NCBI GenBank assembly: GCA_031264245.1
Contig: JAISEG010000007.1
Coordinates: forward strand, 1-64,000
Source of the DNA: Oscillospiraceae bacterium
GTDB lineage: Bacteria > Bacillota > Clostridia > Oscillospirales > JAAYOS01
Direction: 5' to 3'
Length of the DNA stretch: 64,000 nt
Positions within the stretch are counted from its first letter, which is position 1. Every line of letters begins with the position of its first letter. Below, piece after piece: positions 1 to 8,861 of the stretch. The notes beneath the pieces were generated by a model. It was not told where the DNA came from and searched no databases. It worked only from the letters and a program-made list of their open reading frames with translations. The translations under genes and the position numbers were made by a program.

Positions 1-63
1 TTCCGCCATTCCGCGTTAAATTTTCTTACCAATAATCAATATTGCTTGCAAAAATTTGCCTTG

Positions 64-88
64 AATGACGAAAAAATCCCTCGTCATT
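64..88 (-). terminator. Possible terminator after fabD
   Basis: An 8-bp perfect inverted repeat (AATGACGA / TCGTCATT) with a 9-nt loop sits 15 nt beyond the fabD stop codon. A T run falls inside the loop on the minus strand rather than after the stem, so this is only a weak intrinsic terminator candidate. Nothing else is recognisable in positions 1-102. Confidence 0.35.
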
Positions 89-102
89 GCACATATTCCC
101 AA

Positions 103-1038
103 TTATCGAACGCACCCTAGTATTAGCGCCGTATTCTTGAAGCTGTCAATGTCCTCGATCGAATAAACCGTGATTTCCGGCGCGGTCTTTTTGACAAAGC
201 CTGAAATGACCTTGCCCGGACCGATCTCAACGACCGTATCCACCCCCAGCGCCTCCAGCCTCCTCACCGACTTCTCAAAGAGCACCGGCGACTTCACCTG
301 CCTGCGCAGGAGGTCGGGGATATCCGCGTCGTCCGAAAGGTCGGCTGTGCAATTGAACACGACAGGTATCTTCATTTCGGAGAATTTGACCGTTTTGAAC
401 CTCTCCCACAGCAGCCCGGACGCTTCCTCCATGAGCGGGGTGTGGAACGGACCGCTCACGTTGAGCGGCATAATCCGGCGGGAGCCGTATTCCTTGCACA
501 GCGCGGCGGCGGTCTCCACAGCGGAGGTCTCCCCCCCGATGACTATCTGCCCGGGGCAGTTGAAGTTCGCGCACGCCGCAACCTTGCCCGTCGCCCTTGC
601 CGCCTCGTCCGCCGCCCGGGTGACAAGCTCTTCGGAAAGCCCTAAAACAGCGTACATGGCGCAGGGGACGTCCGCGGTGGTCTCAGCCATGACCTTGCCC
701 CGGTAGGCGAGAAGCTCGATGAGGGTATCCGCGTCGAAGACCCCGGAGCAGTACAGGGCGGAGTATTCGCCGAGCGACAGCCCCGCCGCGTAGTCGGGAA
801 CTATTCCCGAGGCGGCGAGAAGGTCGGTTACGGCGGCGGCGAAGGCCGCCATGCAGGCCTGTGTGTACATCGTATTTGAAAGCCGCTCCTCCCCGGGGGA
901 AAAGCATATCTCTTTTATGTCAAAGCCCGCCCTCGGGCTGTCGAAGCGGGGTCGGATCTCAGGATAGCTTTCGTAGAAATCCTTGCCCATATATTCCTTT
1001 TGGCTGCCCTGCCCGGCATAGAGAAACGCAAGCTTCAT
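103..1038 (-). CDS. fabD: Malonyl-CoA:ACP transacylase FabD
   Basis: Transfers the malonyl group from CoA to acyl carrier protein, supplying extender units for cytosolic type II fatty-acid synthesis. The 311-residue protein has the usual family length. It shows the GQGSQ motif (residues 9-13), the nucleophile elbow GLSLG with catalytic Ser88, and the GPFHT segment carrying catalytic His199. It is the last gene of the minus-strand acpP-acc-fab operon, 40 nt after fabK. The start is an ATG with AAAGGAACC upstream. In many Clostridia fabD is followed by fabG and fabF; here only about 100 nt of AT-rich sequence follows before the window ends, so those genes are not seen. The family call is secure from motifs and context. 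Confidence 0.95.
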   Translation of the reverse strand: MKLAFLYAGQGSQKEYMGKDFYESYPEIRPRFDSPRAGFDIKEICFSPGEERLSNTMYTQACMAAFAAAVTDLLAASGIVPDYAAGLSLGEYSALYCSGVFDADTLIELLAYRGKVMAETTADVPCAMYAVLGLSEELVTRAADEAARATGKVAACANFNCPGQIVIGGETSAVETAAALCKEYGSRRIMPLNVSGPFHTPLMEEASGLLWERFKTVKFSEMKIPVVFNCTADLSDDADIPDLLRRQVKSPVLFEKSVRRLEALGVDTVVEIGPGKVISGFVKKTAPEITVYSIEDIDSFKNTALILGCVR

Positions 1039-1078
1039 CGTATGTGGTTCCTTTCATGGTTCCTTTCGCAAGGGAGGA

Positions 1079-2020
1079 TTAACGCATTATCGAGCTGTCA
1101 CGAAGAAGCTCCGCGGTCTTTTTGCAGTCCTCGAAAAGCTCCTTTAGGATAACGACCGCCGGACGGATTTCGGTGAGCTGTCCCGCAACCTGTCCCGCCA
1201 TCAGCGAGCCGCGGTTCGTGTCCCCCTCGTAGACGGCCCTGCGCAGCGACCCCAAGGTAAACTCCTCAAGCTCCTCCTTGCCCGCGCCCTCTTTTTCCCG
1301 CAGCAGGTACTCGCGGGTCATCTGGTTTTTTATTATACGCACCGGGACGCCGCCGTTTCTGCCGGTCACTGTGGTTCCGGTGTCCTTTGCCTTTATGACG
1401 GCGAGCTTGTAGTTTTCATGTATGGGGCACTCCTCCGACACCAGAAGCGCGGTGCCGATCTGAACCCCGATCGCGCCCAGGGCGAAGGCGGCAAGCATCT
1501 GCCCCCCGCTCGCGATACCTCCCGCGGCGACTACCGGGATATTTACAGCGCCCTTAACCTGCGGGACAAGAGCCATTGTTGTAAGCTCGCCCACATGCCC
1601 CCCGCTTTCGGTGCCCTCGGCGATGACTCCGTCAGCTCCGATAGCTTCCATGCGCCTCGCGTGGGCGACGCTTGGAACAACGGGAAAGACCTTGATACCG
1701 GCGTCCTTCCACCCCTGCATATACTTGCCGGGGCTGCCCGCGCCGGTGGTGACGATTTTGACCCCCTCCTCCGCGACGACCTCGGCCGCCTTGTCCGCGT
1801 CGGGGTGCATAAGCATTATGTTGACCCCGAAGGGCTTGGAGGTGAGGGATTTTGCCAGCCTTATATTTTCCCGGAGCTGTTCGATGCTGAACCCGCCCGC
1901 CGAAACGAGCCCCAGCCCGCCGCCGTTGGAGACGGCGGCGGCAAACCCCCCGGTGGCTATGTTCGCCATGCCGCCCTGTATAATCGGATATTCAATGCCC
2001 AAAAGTGTTCTCAAATCCAT
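1079..2020 (-). CDS. fabK: Enoyl-ACP reductase II FabK
   Basis: FMN-dependent enoyl-ACP reductase of the nitronate monooxygenase-like TIM-barrel family, which reduces the trans-2-enoyl intermediate in fatty-acid elongation. The N-terminus DLRTLLGIEYPIIQGGMA is typical. Glycine-rich phosphate-binding segments (VAAGGIASG and ALGAIGVQIGTAL) lie in the middle. At 313 residues it has normal length. I chose the ATG at 2020 because AAAGGA lies 12 nt upstream; an upstream in-frame ATG at 2041 has no ribosome-binding site. It sits between fabH and fabD, the common FabK arrangement in Clostridia lacking FabI. A 2-nitropropane dioxygenase-like enzyme would look similar, but the operon context favours FabK. 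Confidence 0.93.
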   Translation of the reverse strand: MDLRTLLGIEYPIIQGGMANIATGGFAAAVSNGGGLGLVSAGGFSIEQLRENIRLAKSLTSKPFGVNIMLMHPDADKAAEVVAEEGVKIVTTGAGSPGKYMQGWKDAGIKVFPVVPSVAHARRMEAIGADGVIAEGTESGGHVGELTTMALVPQVKGAVNIPVVAAGGIASGGQMLAAFALGAIGVQIGTALLVSEECPIHENYKLAVIKAKDTGTTVTGRNGGVPVRIIKNQMTREYLLREKEGAGKEELEEFTLGSLRRAVYEGDTNRGSLMAGQVAGQLTEIRPAVVILKELFEDCKKTAELLRDSSIMR

Positions 2021-2073
2021 AATTTTGCCCAATCCTTTCACTGACAGAGCGCGAGACCCTCAAGCCCCGAGCC

Positions 2074-3048
2074 CTAAAACGTAAAGTATGACGCGCCGTA
2101 GGTGAGTCCGCCGCCGAAGGCGCAGGCGACCACCTTGTCCCCCCTGCGGAACATTCCGTTTTGATTCATCTCGGCGAGGGCTATCGGAATACTCGCGGCG
2201 GACGTATTCCCATACTTCCCGATATTCATAAAAAATTTTTCGATGGGCGCGCCGAGCCGCTTTGCCGCGGTGGCGATGATCCTCCCGTTTGCCTGATGAA
2301 GGACAAAATGATCGATCTCACCAATGGCGACCCCCGCCGCCGCAAGGGTTTGGCTGATGCACTTCTTTATACTCTCAACGGCGAACTTAAAAACCTCGGA
2401 GCCCTCCATAAAGATAAAGGGAGCGGAGCTCTTACGTTTGTTTTTTCTGAACGGATTATTCGGGGTGACATTGGAGGGGCAGTACAGCGAGGTGTCGTTT
2501 CCTATCGAACCCGGCGTAAAATAATACGGGCTGTCCTTGTCCAAGCCGATGACCGCGGCGCCGGAGCCGTCGCCAAACAGGATGCAGGTGCTTCTGTCCG
2601 TATAGTCGAGCACATTGGACACCAGGTCCGTTCCAACGACGAGGGCATACTTGTCCGGGGTGTTCCGCAGGAGGGAATATGCCGTATGCATACCGTAAAG
2701 GAAGCCTGAGCACGCCGCGTTTAAATCGAAGGCGAGGGTTCCCTCGTTGAGCCCCAGGTCGCGCTGCAAAAGACACGCGACCGACGGGGTATAGTAGTCG
2801 TTTGTGAATGTGGCGCAGATCACCGCCGCAATGTCCTTTTTGTCAATTCCGGCGTTTTCTATCGCGCTTTTACATGAAGCCGTGGACATGAAGAGGTTCG
2901 TTTCACCGTCGGCTGTGCGGCGGGACTTGATGCCGGTGCGGCTTGTTATCCATTCGTCGTTTGTCTCGACAATGGTTTCAAGCAGCTCGTTTGTCAGCTC
3001 GAATTCGGGCAGATAGCTCCCTGTCCCGGCTATTTTTATTCCTGTCAA
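2074..3048 (-). CDS. fabH: Beta-ketoacyl-ACP synthase III FabH
   Basis: Condenses acetyl-CoA (or a branched acyl-CoA) with malonyl-ACP to start fatty-acid chains. From a TTG start at 3048 the protein is 324 residues, the normal length. The catalytic triad is visible as Cys113 (NAACSGF), His251 (LHQANGR) and Asn281 (YGNTSAA); a GGGLTYGAS glycine-rich end closes the fold. TTG is preferred because AAGGAAGG lies upstream and because the longer ATG-initiated frame (to 3156) would run into the end of accA. It lies 52 nt after accA and 53 nt before fabK in the operon. Substrate preference for straight or branched primers cannot be read from the sequence. Confidence 0.94.
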   Translation of the reverse strand: MTGIKIAGTGSYLPEFELTNELLETIVETNDEWITSRTGIKSRRTADGETNLFMSTASCKSAIENAGIDKKDIAAVICATFTNDYYTPSVACLLQRDLGLNEGTLAFDLNAACSGFLYGMHTAYSLLRNTPDKYALVVGTDLVSNVLDYTDRSTCILFGDGSGAAVIGLDKDSPYYFTPGSIGNDTSLYCPSNVTPNNPFRKNKRKSSAPFIFMEGSEVFKFAVESIKKCISQTLAAAGVAIGEIDHFVLHQANGRIIATAAKRLGAPIEKFFMNIGKYGNTSAASIPIALAEMNQNGMFRRGDKVVACAFGGGLTYGASYFTF

Positions 3049-3100
3049 ATATATAACATCCTTCCTTGAACGATTAAGATAAAAGAACGGCTGCCGGGCT

Positions 3101-3931
3101 TTATCTGCCCGTCTGATTCCCGATGGAACGGAATTTTTTATACCTCTTTTGTACAAGCGTGTCGCTTCTCATCTTTGTAAGGGCGTGAAGCTCCTCCCCG
3201 AGCACAAGCCGAAGCTCGTTGTACACAGCCTTGGGGTTTTTCCCCGCGCCGCCGTCAGGCTCGGAAACAATCCTGTCGCAAACGTTGTAGTCGTAGAGGT
3301 CGAACGCCGTGAGCTTCATGACCTCGCACGCCTCCCCGCTGCGTTTGGCGTCCTTCCACAGGATGGTCGCGAAGCCCTCCGGCGAGAGGATCGAAAAAAT
3401 AGAATTTTCAAGCATTACAATCCTGTCCGCGACCCCCAAAGCAAGGGCTCCGCCCGAACCGCCCTCGCCGGTTATTATGGATATGATGGGGGTGCGGAGG
3501 TTTGAAAGGGTCCAGAGGCAGCGGGCAATGGCTTCCCCCTGTCCGCGTTCCTCAGCTCCGGCGCCGGGGTAGGCGCCGGGGGTGTCGATAAAGGTGATGA
3601 CGGGGCGCTCGAACTTTTCCGCCTGCTCCGCCGCGCGGATAAACTTGCGGTAGCCCTCCGGGTTCGGCATTCCGAAGCTGCTGCGTATATTTTCCGTGAG
3701 GTCATGCCCCTTGAGGTGACCGGCTACCGTCACGGGGATGCCGCCGAACGAAGCGATGCCGCAGACGACCGCCTTGTCGTCCGCGTATGCCCTGTCCCCG
3801 TGTATTTCAAAGAAGTTGTCGAAGAGGGCGTCTATATAGTCGCGGACATTCGGGCGGGTGGCCGCCCTTGCGAGGTCCACCCGCTCCTTTGCCGAATACC
3901 TGTCCCGCCTGCTTAAAAGTAATGTGTCCAT
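3101..3931 (-). CDS. accA: Acetyl-CoA carboxylase carboxyltransferase subunit alpha
   Basis: The alpha subunit of the heterotetrameric carboxyltransferase moves CO2 from biotin on AccB to acetyl-CoA to make malonyl-CoA. The crotonase-like fold is recognisable from the segments VAGHLKGHD, FIDTPGAYPG, GEGGSGGALALG and SILSPEGFA. From the ATG at 3931 it is 276 residues, shorter than the roughly 320-residue proteobacterial form but typical of Firmicutes. GGGAGA lies 10 nt upstream of this ATG; a TTG 18 nt further upstream overlaps that site and is less likely. It follows accD by 90 nt, so the two carboxyltransferase halves are adjacent. Confidence 0.95.
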   Translation of the reverse strand: MDTLLLSRRDRYSAKERVDLARAATRPNVRDYIDALFDNFFEIHGDRAYADDKAVVCGIASFGGIPVTVAGHLKGHDLTENIRSSFGMPNPEGYRKFIRAAEQAEKFERPVITFIDTPGAYPGAGAEERGQGEAIARCLWTLSNLRTPIISIITGEGGSGGALALGVADRIVMLENSIFSILSPEGFATILWKDAKRSGEACEVMKLTAFDLYDYNVCDRIVSEPDGGAGKNPKAVYNELRLVLGEELHALTKMRSDTLVQKRYKKFRSIGNQTGR

Positions 3932-4021
3932 ATATTGTTGTTCTCCCAATTAAACTGACCTTGTCTATCCCGGAGCGTTCCCGGCTATAGGGGCGGCTTC
4001 CGGGTGAAACCGCCGCAATTT

Positions 4022-4882
4022 CTATTTTTTCTTCCGGTGCAGGTTTAGAATGTTTATCAGAACCTCCCGCATATCGCCGCGCTTTACAATAGAATCGACA
4101 AAGCCGTGCTCCAGAAGAAATTCAGAGCGCTGAAAGCCCTCCGGCAGCGCTTCCTTTATGGTCTGCTCGATGACCCGCGGCCCCGCGAAGCCGATAAGCG
4201 CGCCCGGCTCCGCCAGTATGACGTCCCCCAGGGAGGCAAAGCTCGCCGTCACGCCGCCGGTTGTCGGATTGGTCAGGTAGGAGATGAAAAGCCCCCCCTC
4301 GTCGGAAAAACGCTTGAGCGCGGCGGAGGTCTTTGCCATCTGCATGAGGGAGAAAATTCCCTCCTGCATACGCGCGCCGCCGCTGGCGCTGAAAATAATG
4401 AGCGGAAGCTCGTACCGCGCCGCGTACTCGACAGCGCGGGTCACCTTCTCGCCGACGGCCGTCCCCATGCTTCCCATCATGAAGGAGCTGTCCAAAACCG
4501 CGCAGACGGCGGCGACGCCGCCGATTTTCCCCACGGCGCACTCACACGCGTCCCGCATGGAGGTCTTTGACCTTTGGGCGGAAAGCTTTTTGTCGTAATC
4601 GGGGAAATCGATGGGGTTTTTGGGTCCTATCCCTGTGAAAAGCCGCTTTATGCTGTCCGCGTCGAAGATCATGGTCATGTAGGTCTTGTACGAAATCTTG
4701 AAGTGATGCCCGCACTCCTTACAGACATAGTACGCCTTCTTGAGCGCGAGCTGTGTGGTATCATTTTTGCATACGGGACAGGTGATATACTTCTCCGCCG
4801 GAGGGGCGCCCGCGGCTTCGGGGCGTCTAAGCGCCTTTAGGATATTCAGCTTGTTTTTCCTGTCTGAAAAGACATTGCCCAT
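4022..4882 (-). CDS. accD: Acetyl-CoA carboxylase carboxyltransferase subunit beta
   Basis: Partner of AccA in the carboxyltransferase half-reaction. The N-terminal zinc ribbon is intact, with Cys35, Cys38, Cys54 and Cys57 in two CxxC pairs, followed by the crotonase-like core with SASGGARMQEG and ITNPTTGGVTASFA-like segments that form the acyl-CoA pocket. The 286-residue length is normal. It lies 63 nt after accC and 90 nt before accA. The ATG at 4882 is supported by GGAGGCAATG upstream. No unusual features. Confidence 0.95.
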   Translation of the reverse strand: MGNVFSDRKNKLNILKALRRPEAAGAPPAEKYITCPVCKNDTTQLALKKAYYVCKECGHHFKISYKTYMTMIFDADSIKRLFTGIGPKNPIDFPDYDKKLSAQRSKTSMRDACECAVGKIGGVAAVCAVLDSSFMMGSMGTAVGEKVTRAVEYAARYELPLIIFSASGGARMQEGIFSLMQMAKTSAALKRFSDEGGLFISYLTNPTTGGVTASFASLGDVILAEPGALIGFAGPRVIEQTIKEALPEGFQRSEFLLEHGFVDSIVKRGDMREVLINILNLHRKKK

Positions 4883-4945
4883 ATTTTAAACATTGCCTCC
4901 GTTGTTCATAAATTCTCCGCCGCCGCTTATGCCAATTAACGATTA

Positions 4946-6322
4946 TTATAGCATCATGTCCTTTTCAACAGGCTTGAGGAGGTTTTCAAGGTTTGCCTCT
5001 ATAAAGCCGGTATTGTACCGGCCCTTCAGGAAATCGGGGTTGTAAAGTATCATGTACAGAAGCCCCAGGTTAGTCTTGACCCCCAGCACGACAAATTCCT
5101 CAAGCGCCCTGCGCATCCGAAGTATCGCTTCGGTCCTTGTGTTGCCGTGCACTATCACCTTGGCCACCATGGAGTCGTAGTACGGGCTTATCTCACATCC
5201 GGAATAGAGCGCCGTGTCGACGCGTACGCCGTAGCCGCCGGGCAGGTGGAGGAAATCTATTTTGCCGGGCGAGGGCATAAAGCCGTTTTCGGCGTCCTCG
5301 GCGTTTATCCTGCACTCTATGGCGTGACCGGAAAAGGTGACGTCCGACTGCTTGTATCTGAGCTTTGCGCCGGAAGCGATACGCAGCTGCTCGCGCACTA
5401 TGTCGATGCCCGTCACCATCTCGGTCACCGGGTGCTCGACCTGTATCCGGGTGTTCATTTCAATGAAGTAGAAATTTTGGTTTTCGTCGAGGACAAACTC
5501 GACTGTGCCCGCGTTTTTGTAGCCCGCGGTCTTTGCCGCCGTGACGGCTATGCTGCCCATCCTGTCCCGGACGGCGTCGTCTATGGCCCGTGACGGGGAT
5601 TCCTCAAGCATTTTTTGGTTGCGCCGCTGTATCGAACACTCGCGCTCGCCCAGATGCACGGTGTTTCCGTAGTTGTCCGCCAGCACCTGTATTTCGATGT
5701 GGCGCGGATTTATAATAAGCTTCTCCATGTAGACGCTGCCGTCGCCGAAACAGGACAGCGCCTCGGCGGAAGCCGTCTCAAACGAGCTTACTATGTCCTC
5801 GGGACCGCTGCTTTTCCGCATACCGCGGCCGCCGCCGCCGCTGGAGGCCTTTATCAGCACGGGGTACCCCAGCTTTTCCGCCAGCTCCTTTGCTTCCCCG
5901 GCGGTGCTTACGATTCCGTCGGAGCCGGGGACGACGGGTACGCCGCCCTCAAGCATCAGCCGGCGGGCTTCGCTCTTATTTCCCAGCTTTTCGATGACGT
6001 CGGCGTCGGGACCAATGAAAATAAGCCCGTTTTCGCTGACCTTTCGGGCAAATTCGGGATTTTCGGACAGAAAACCAAAACCGGGGTGAACCGCGTCACA
6101 TCCGGTTTTGACAGCTGCCGATATTATATTGTTTATGTTTAAGTAGCTCTCGGCGGAGCGTTTTTTCCCAACACAGACAGCCTGATTTGAAAGGGTTACA
6201 AAAAGCGCGTCGCGGTCAACCTCGGAGTAGACGGCGACTGTTTCTATATTCATGTCCCTGCAAGCGCGGATGATGCGTACGGCGATCTCGCCGCGGTTTG
6301 CCACTAATACTCGTTTTAACAT
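4946..6322 (-). CDS. accC: Biotin carboxylase subunit of acetyl-CoA carboxylase
   Basis: ATP-grasp enzyme that carboxylates biotin on AccB using bicarbonate. From the ATG at 6322 it is 458 residues and begins MLKRVLVANRGEIAVRI, the classic biotin carboxylase N-terminus. The glycine-rich ATP loop KASSGGGGRGMR, the HIEIQVLAD segment, the RECSIQRRNQK segment and the FIEMNTRIQVEHPVTE metal-binding motif are all present. An in-frame upstream extension to 6394 overlaps the accB stop region and lacks family similarity. The leader before 6322 has only a weak purine stretch, which suggests translational coupling to accB, 68 nt upstream. Confidence 0.95.
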   Translation of the reverse strand: MLKRVLVANRGEIAVRIIRACRDMNIETVAVYSEVDRDALFVTLSNQAVCVGKKRSAESYLNINNIISAAVKTGCDAVHPGFGFLSENPEFARKVSENGLIFIGPDADVIEKLGNKSEARRLMLEGGVPVVPGSDGIVSTAGEAKELAEKLGYPVLIKASSGGGGRGMRKSSGPEDIVSSFETASAEALSCFGDGSVYMEKLIINPRHIEIQVLADNYGNTVHLGERECSIQRRNQKMLEESPSRAIDDAVRDRMGSIAVTAAKTAGYKNAGTVEFVLDENQNFYFIEMNTRIQVEHPVTEMVTGIDIVREQLRIASGAKLRYKQSDVTFSGHAIECRINAEDAENGFMPSPGKIDFLHLPGGYGVRVDTALYSGCEISPYYDSMVAKVIVHGNTRTEAILRMRRALEEFVVLGVKTNLGLLYMILYNPDFLKGRYNTGFIEANLENLLKPVEKDMML

Positions 6323-6390
6323 TTTTTTGACACCATATCGGCGACATATAAATTGATTTTTTAATACTAAACCTTCTAATGCTCCGCCGA

Positions 6391-6855
6391 TCAATCCTTA
6401 TGAATTTTAAACAGCACGGCGCCAAACTCGGCGAGGTCCCCGTCCTCAAAGAGGATATCGCTGACCGTACCCGCGCACGGAGCTTTTATCTCGTTGAACA
6501 TCTTCATCGCCTCTATAAGCCCCAGGACGTCGCCCGCAAGGACCTTCTTGCCCGCGGAAACAAGCGGCTCCTGCCCGGGCTCCCTGGAGCGGTAAACCGA
6601 ACCCACAATAGGCGAGACGACAGTTATGATATTCTCATCCTGAGCCTGTGTACCGGCGGAGACGCCCCCGTCTGCCTTCAAGCGCTCCGGCTCTTTAGCG
6701 GACGCGGCAAGGGACGCGGGAAGGGGAGGCTGAACCTCAAGGCCCGAACCGCCCTTTTTCAGGCAAAGACGGATGGAGGAGTCCTGATACTCGAGATAAG
6801 CAAGCGAGGACCTTTCCAGCGCGGCTATTAATTTTTCAATTGAAGCTATATCCAT
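6391..6855 (-). CDS. accB: Biotin carboxyl carrier protein AccB
   Basis: Carries biotin between AccC and the AccA/AccD carboxyltransferase. The 154-residue protein has an N-terminal helical region, a flexible Ala/Pro-rich linker (about residues 38-72) and a C-terminal biotinyl domain with the EAMKM motif at 115-119, where Lys118 is the biotinylation site. The thumb-like segment is present before the domain. It lies 10 nt after acpP and is followed by accC, so the two biotin-handling subunits are adjacent. The ATG at 6855 is used. Confidence 0.95.
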   Translation of the reverse strand: MDIASIEKLIAALERSSLAYLEYQDSSIRLCLKKGGSGLEVQPPLPASLAASAKEPERLKADGGVSAGTQAQDENIITVVSPIVGSVYRSREPGQEPLVSAGKKVLAGDVLGLIEAMKMFNEIKAPCAGTVSDILFEDGDLAEFGAVLFKIHKD

Positions 6856-6865
6856 AATATTTTTT

Positions 6866-7096
6866 TTAGCTTAATGAGTCGACAAGCGCGACTATTTCAT
6901 CCACAGTGGAGATCTCCTTGGCCCTGTCCTCCGGCACGGATATCTCAAAGCTGTCCTCAAGCGCCATAATCAGCTCGACCGCGTCCAGGGAATCCGCTCC
7001 GAGATCGTCGGTCAGGCTCGCGCCCATGACGACAAGCGCCTCGTCGCAGTTCAATGTGTCTACAATAACCTCTTTAACTTTATCAAAAGTATTCAT
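6866..7096 (-). CDS. acpP: Acyl carrier protein
   Basis: Small acidic four-helix carrier (76 residues) that holds growing acyl chains on a phosphopantetheine arm. The attachment site GADSLD gives Ser36, followed by the recognition helix AVELIMALEDSFEISVPE. It is the first gene of the minus-strand fatty-acid operon, with AGAGGAG about 10 nt before the ATG and a sigma-A-like promoter just upstream. The leading position of acpP, before accB and away from fabD or fabF, differs from the common clostridial order. Confidence 0.95.
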   Translation of the reverse strand: MNTFDKVKEVIVDTLNCDEALVVMGASLTDDLGADSLDAVELIMALEDSFEISVPEDRAKEISTVDEIVALVDSLS

Positions 7097-7155
7097 GTCA
7101 AAAAAACTCCTCTACTGGAAATAAAATGAAATTATAGTTAAAATAATTTAAATAT

Positions 7156-7183
7156 ATTGTATCAGGTAAGTCCATTATGTCAA
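7156..7183 (-). promoter_or_regulatory. Sigma-A-like promoter of the acpP-fabD operon
   Basis: On the minus strand TTGACA is followed after 16 nt by TACAAT, about 60 nt upstream of the acpP start. This is the only convincing promoter ahead of the eight-gene operon. I see no clear FapR- or FabT-type palindrome next to it. Confidence 0.7.
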
Positions 7184-7271
7184 GCATTTTTTTATATTGT
7201 TGAAGCCTCCCCGATATTTAAATCTATTCTACTATCACATGGCGGCGAATGCTGTATAATCATGTAAAATT

Positions 7272-8720
7272 TTAAACATTTTCACGTAAATTTAAAAATC
7301 CGCTTTTTCTCCTGTTTGTTATTTCATACAGCCCGGCGGAGGAAATCAGGGAGAAGAATATGCGGTATGAGACGGTATACCGAAACGCGATTTCCAAAAA
7401 CATGAGCAGTATAAAGCTTCCAAGCAGATATAGGACAAGCACGGTCAAGCTGTCCTCCCGGCCTCCCGCGGAGCGGAGCAATACCCACAGACATACGAAC
7501 AGCGAAAAAATGAAAACGGGCAAATCCACCATCGTGATAAGGGTCAGATAGGTTCCCCTTGCGTCCCCGGAGTAAAAGGGGGAGGAGGGGTCCTGATAGG
7601 AGGCGGTATCCGCCATATACCGGGCGGAAAACCAGGAATCAAATTTTCTCAGCCCGTGCCTGATCGCACCTAAAATCCCCATCTCCCGGTATCTTTCAAA
7701 CGCCTGCCTTGCAAAGTATTCCTGCACCTGGGACGGACTCTCCGCGGAATTTATCACCGCGGTAAAGGTGTCCGCGTCTTTTTGATTCCATCTGCCCGTG
7801 GGGGAAGCTCCGACGTACAGGTTCCAGCCGTAAGAGCCGGAAGGGGAGTCGTATTTTGTGATTTCCTTTACCGCAAGCGAGTTGAGCGCCCCGAACAGGA
7901 CAAGCACGGCGGCAAATACAGCGGCGGAGGTCAATTTTACCGCGGGCTTTTCCCGGACGCAGCAGAATAAATAGATAAGAAGCGCGACCGCGAAAACAAT
8001 GCCCAGCGGCCGGAATATTCCGGATACGCCGCAGAGCCCGGCGCTTACGGCTATCCACCTTATGCGTTTAGGCAGGCTATCCGCCTCCCGCGATTTTACA
8101 AAGGAAAGGAAGGAGGAAAAGATGAGCGTTCCAAAGATGATCTCCGCGTTGCAGGTAGCCGAATATATGATGATGAAGGGATGCAGCGCGATAAAAAGAC
8201 CGCTGCCAAGCGCCCAGGCGTCCCCGGTTTTTCGCCTTAAAAACAGGTATGCCATTACACAGAGGCATGTAACCGAGATGTGGTTTAAAGCTATCGGAAC
8301 CATGCGGCCGGTCCCAAAAATTTTCATAAATAACATTAGGAACGCCGGATAGGTGGCGGTGCCGGGGAAAACCGCCTGATACATAAGGGGGGAGCCAAAT
8401 CCGTTTTCCGTAAAGCGGACCGCGCTGATAAAGTTGAAATTTAAATCGTTTTCATAAAGCAAACGCACATTCAGGCTGAATATCAATTGATATATAAGGG
8501 GCAGAAATACGAGGATAAATATCTTGATGAACAAGCCCTTTTTATATTTGACCGCAAACCAAACCGCGAATACCGCGGAGGATATCATCAGCAGGTAAGT
8601 AAAAATAATTTTTGTGCCGTTGTCCGCGTGTACAAGGCTGATTCTGACAAGCTGGAACGCTATAACCGAAAAAACGCCGAACGCGGCGAGAAGCATGACC
8701 CGTTTTAATATTTTTTGCAT
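7272..8720 (-). CDS. Multi-pass membrane glycosyltransferase-like protein (GT-C type)
   Basis: A 482-residue integral membrane protein with many hydrophobic segments (roughly ten or more) spread along its length and an extramembrane stretch around residues 290-370. The layout resembles GT-C polyprenyl-phosphate-dependent glycosyltransferases of the ArnT/PMT type: an early acidic loop after the second or third segment (around NVRLLYENDLNFNF), then paired helices, then an external domain near the end. I see no diagnostic catalytic motif beyond that layout, so the substrate is unknown. It is a single gene with its own promoter, transcribed divergently from xylA, and is not part of the downstream acpP operon. 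Confidence 0.55.
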   Translation of the reverse strand: MQKILKRVMLLAAFGVFSVIAFQLVRISLVHADNGTKIIFTYLLMISSAVFAVWFAVKYKKGLFIKIFILVFLPLIYQLIFSLNVRLLYENDLNFNFISAVRFTENGFGSPLMYQAVFPGTATYPAFLMLFMKIFGTGRMVPIALNHISVTCLCVMAYLFLRRKTGDAWALGSGLFIALHPFIIIYSATCNAEIIFGTLIFSSFLSFVKSREADSLPKRIRWIAVSAGLCGVSGIFRPLGIVFAVALLIYLFCCVREKPAVKLTSAAVFAAVLVLFGALNSLAVKEITKYDSPSGSYGWNLYVGASPTGRWNQKDADTFTAVINSAESPSQVQEYFARQAFERYREMGILGAIRHGLRKFDSWFSARYMADTASYQDPSSPFYSGDARGTYLTLITMVDLPVFIFSLFVCLWVLLRSAGGREDSLTVLVLYLLGSFILLMFLEIAFRYTVSYRIFFSLISSAGLYEITNRRKSGFLNLRENV

Positions 8721-8760
8721 GGGAATGTTGCCCCCTCAGTTATGTTAATGGTTTAGCTAA

Positions 8761-8789
8761 AGTATACCATGTGTGGGAATAACCGTCAA
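8761..8789 (-). promoter_or_regulatory. Promoter of the GT-C-like gene
   Basis: On the minus strand TTGACG, a 17-nt spacer and TATACT lie about 40 nt upstream of the ATG at 8720. It is back-to-back with the xylA promoter. Confidence 0.6.
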
Positions 8790-8825
8790 ACTTCATAAAC
8801 AGGTGGTATCATCGGCAAAATATTC

Positions 8826-8854
8826 TTGACAAAAGCGGCGGCAGGCGGTATTCT
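8826..8854 (+). promoter_or_regulatory. xylA-xylB promoter
   Basis: TTGACA (8826-8831), a 17-nt spacer and TATTCT (8849-8854) lie 86 nt upstream of the xylA start. The spacing is ideal and the minus-35 is a perfect consensus. Confidence 0.6.
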
Positions 8855-8861
8855 GATAACT

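Noticed and set aside
2021-2041. Longer fabK start at 2041
   Set aside because: The Shine-Dalgarno site AAAGGA lies inside that extension and serves the ATG at 2020.
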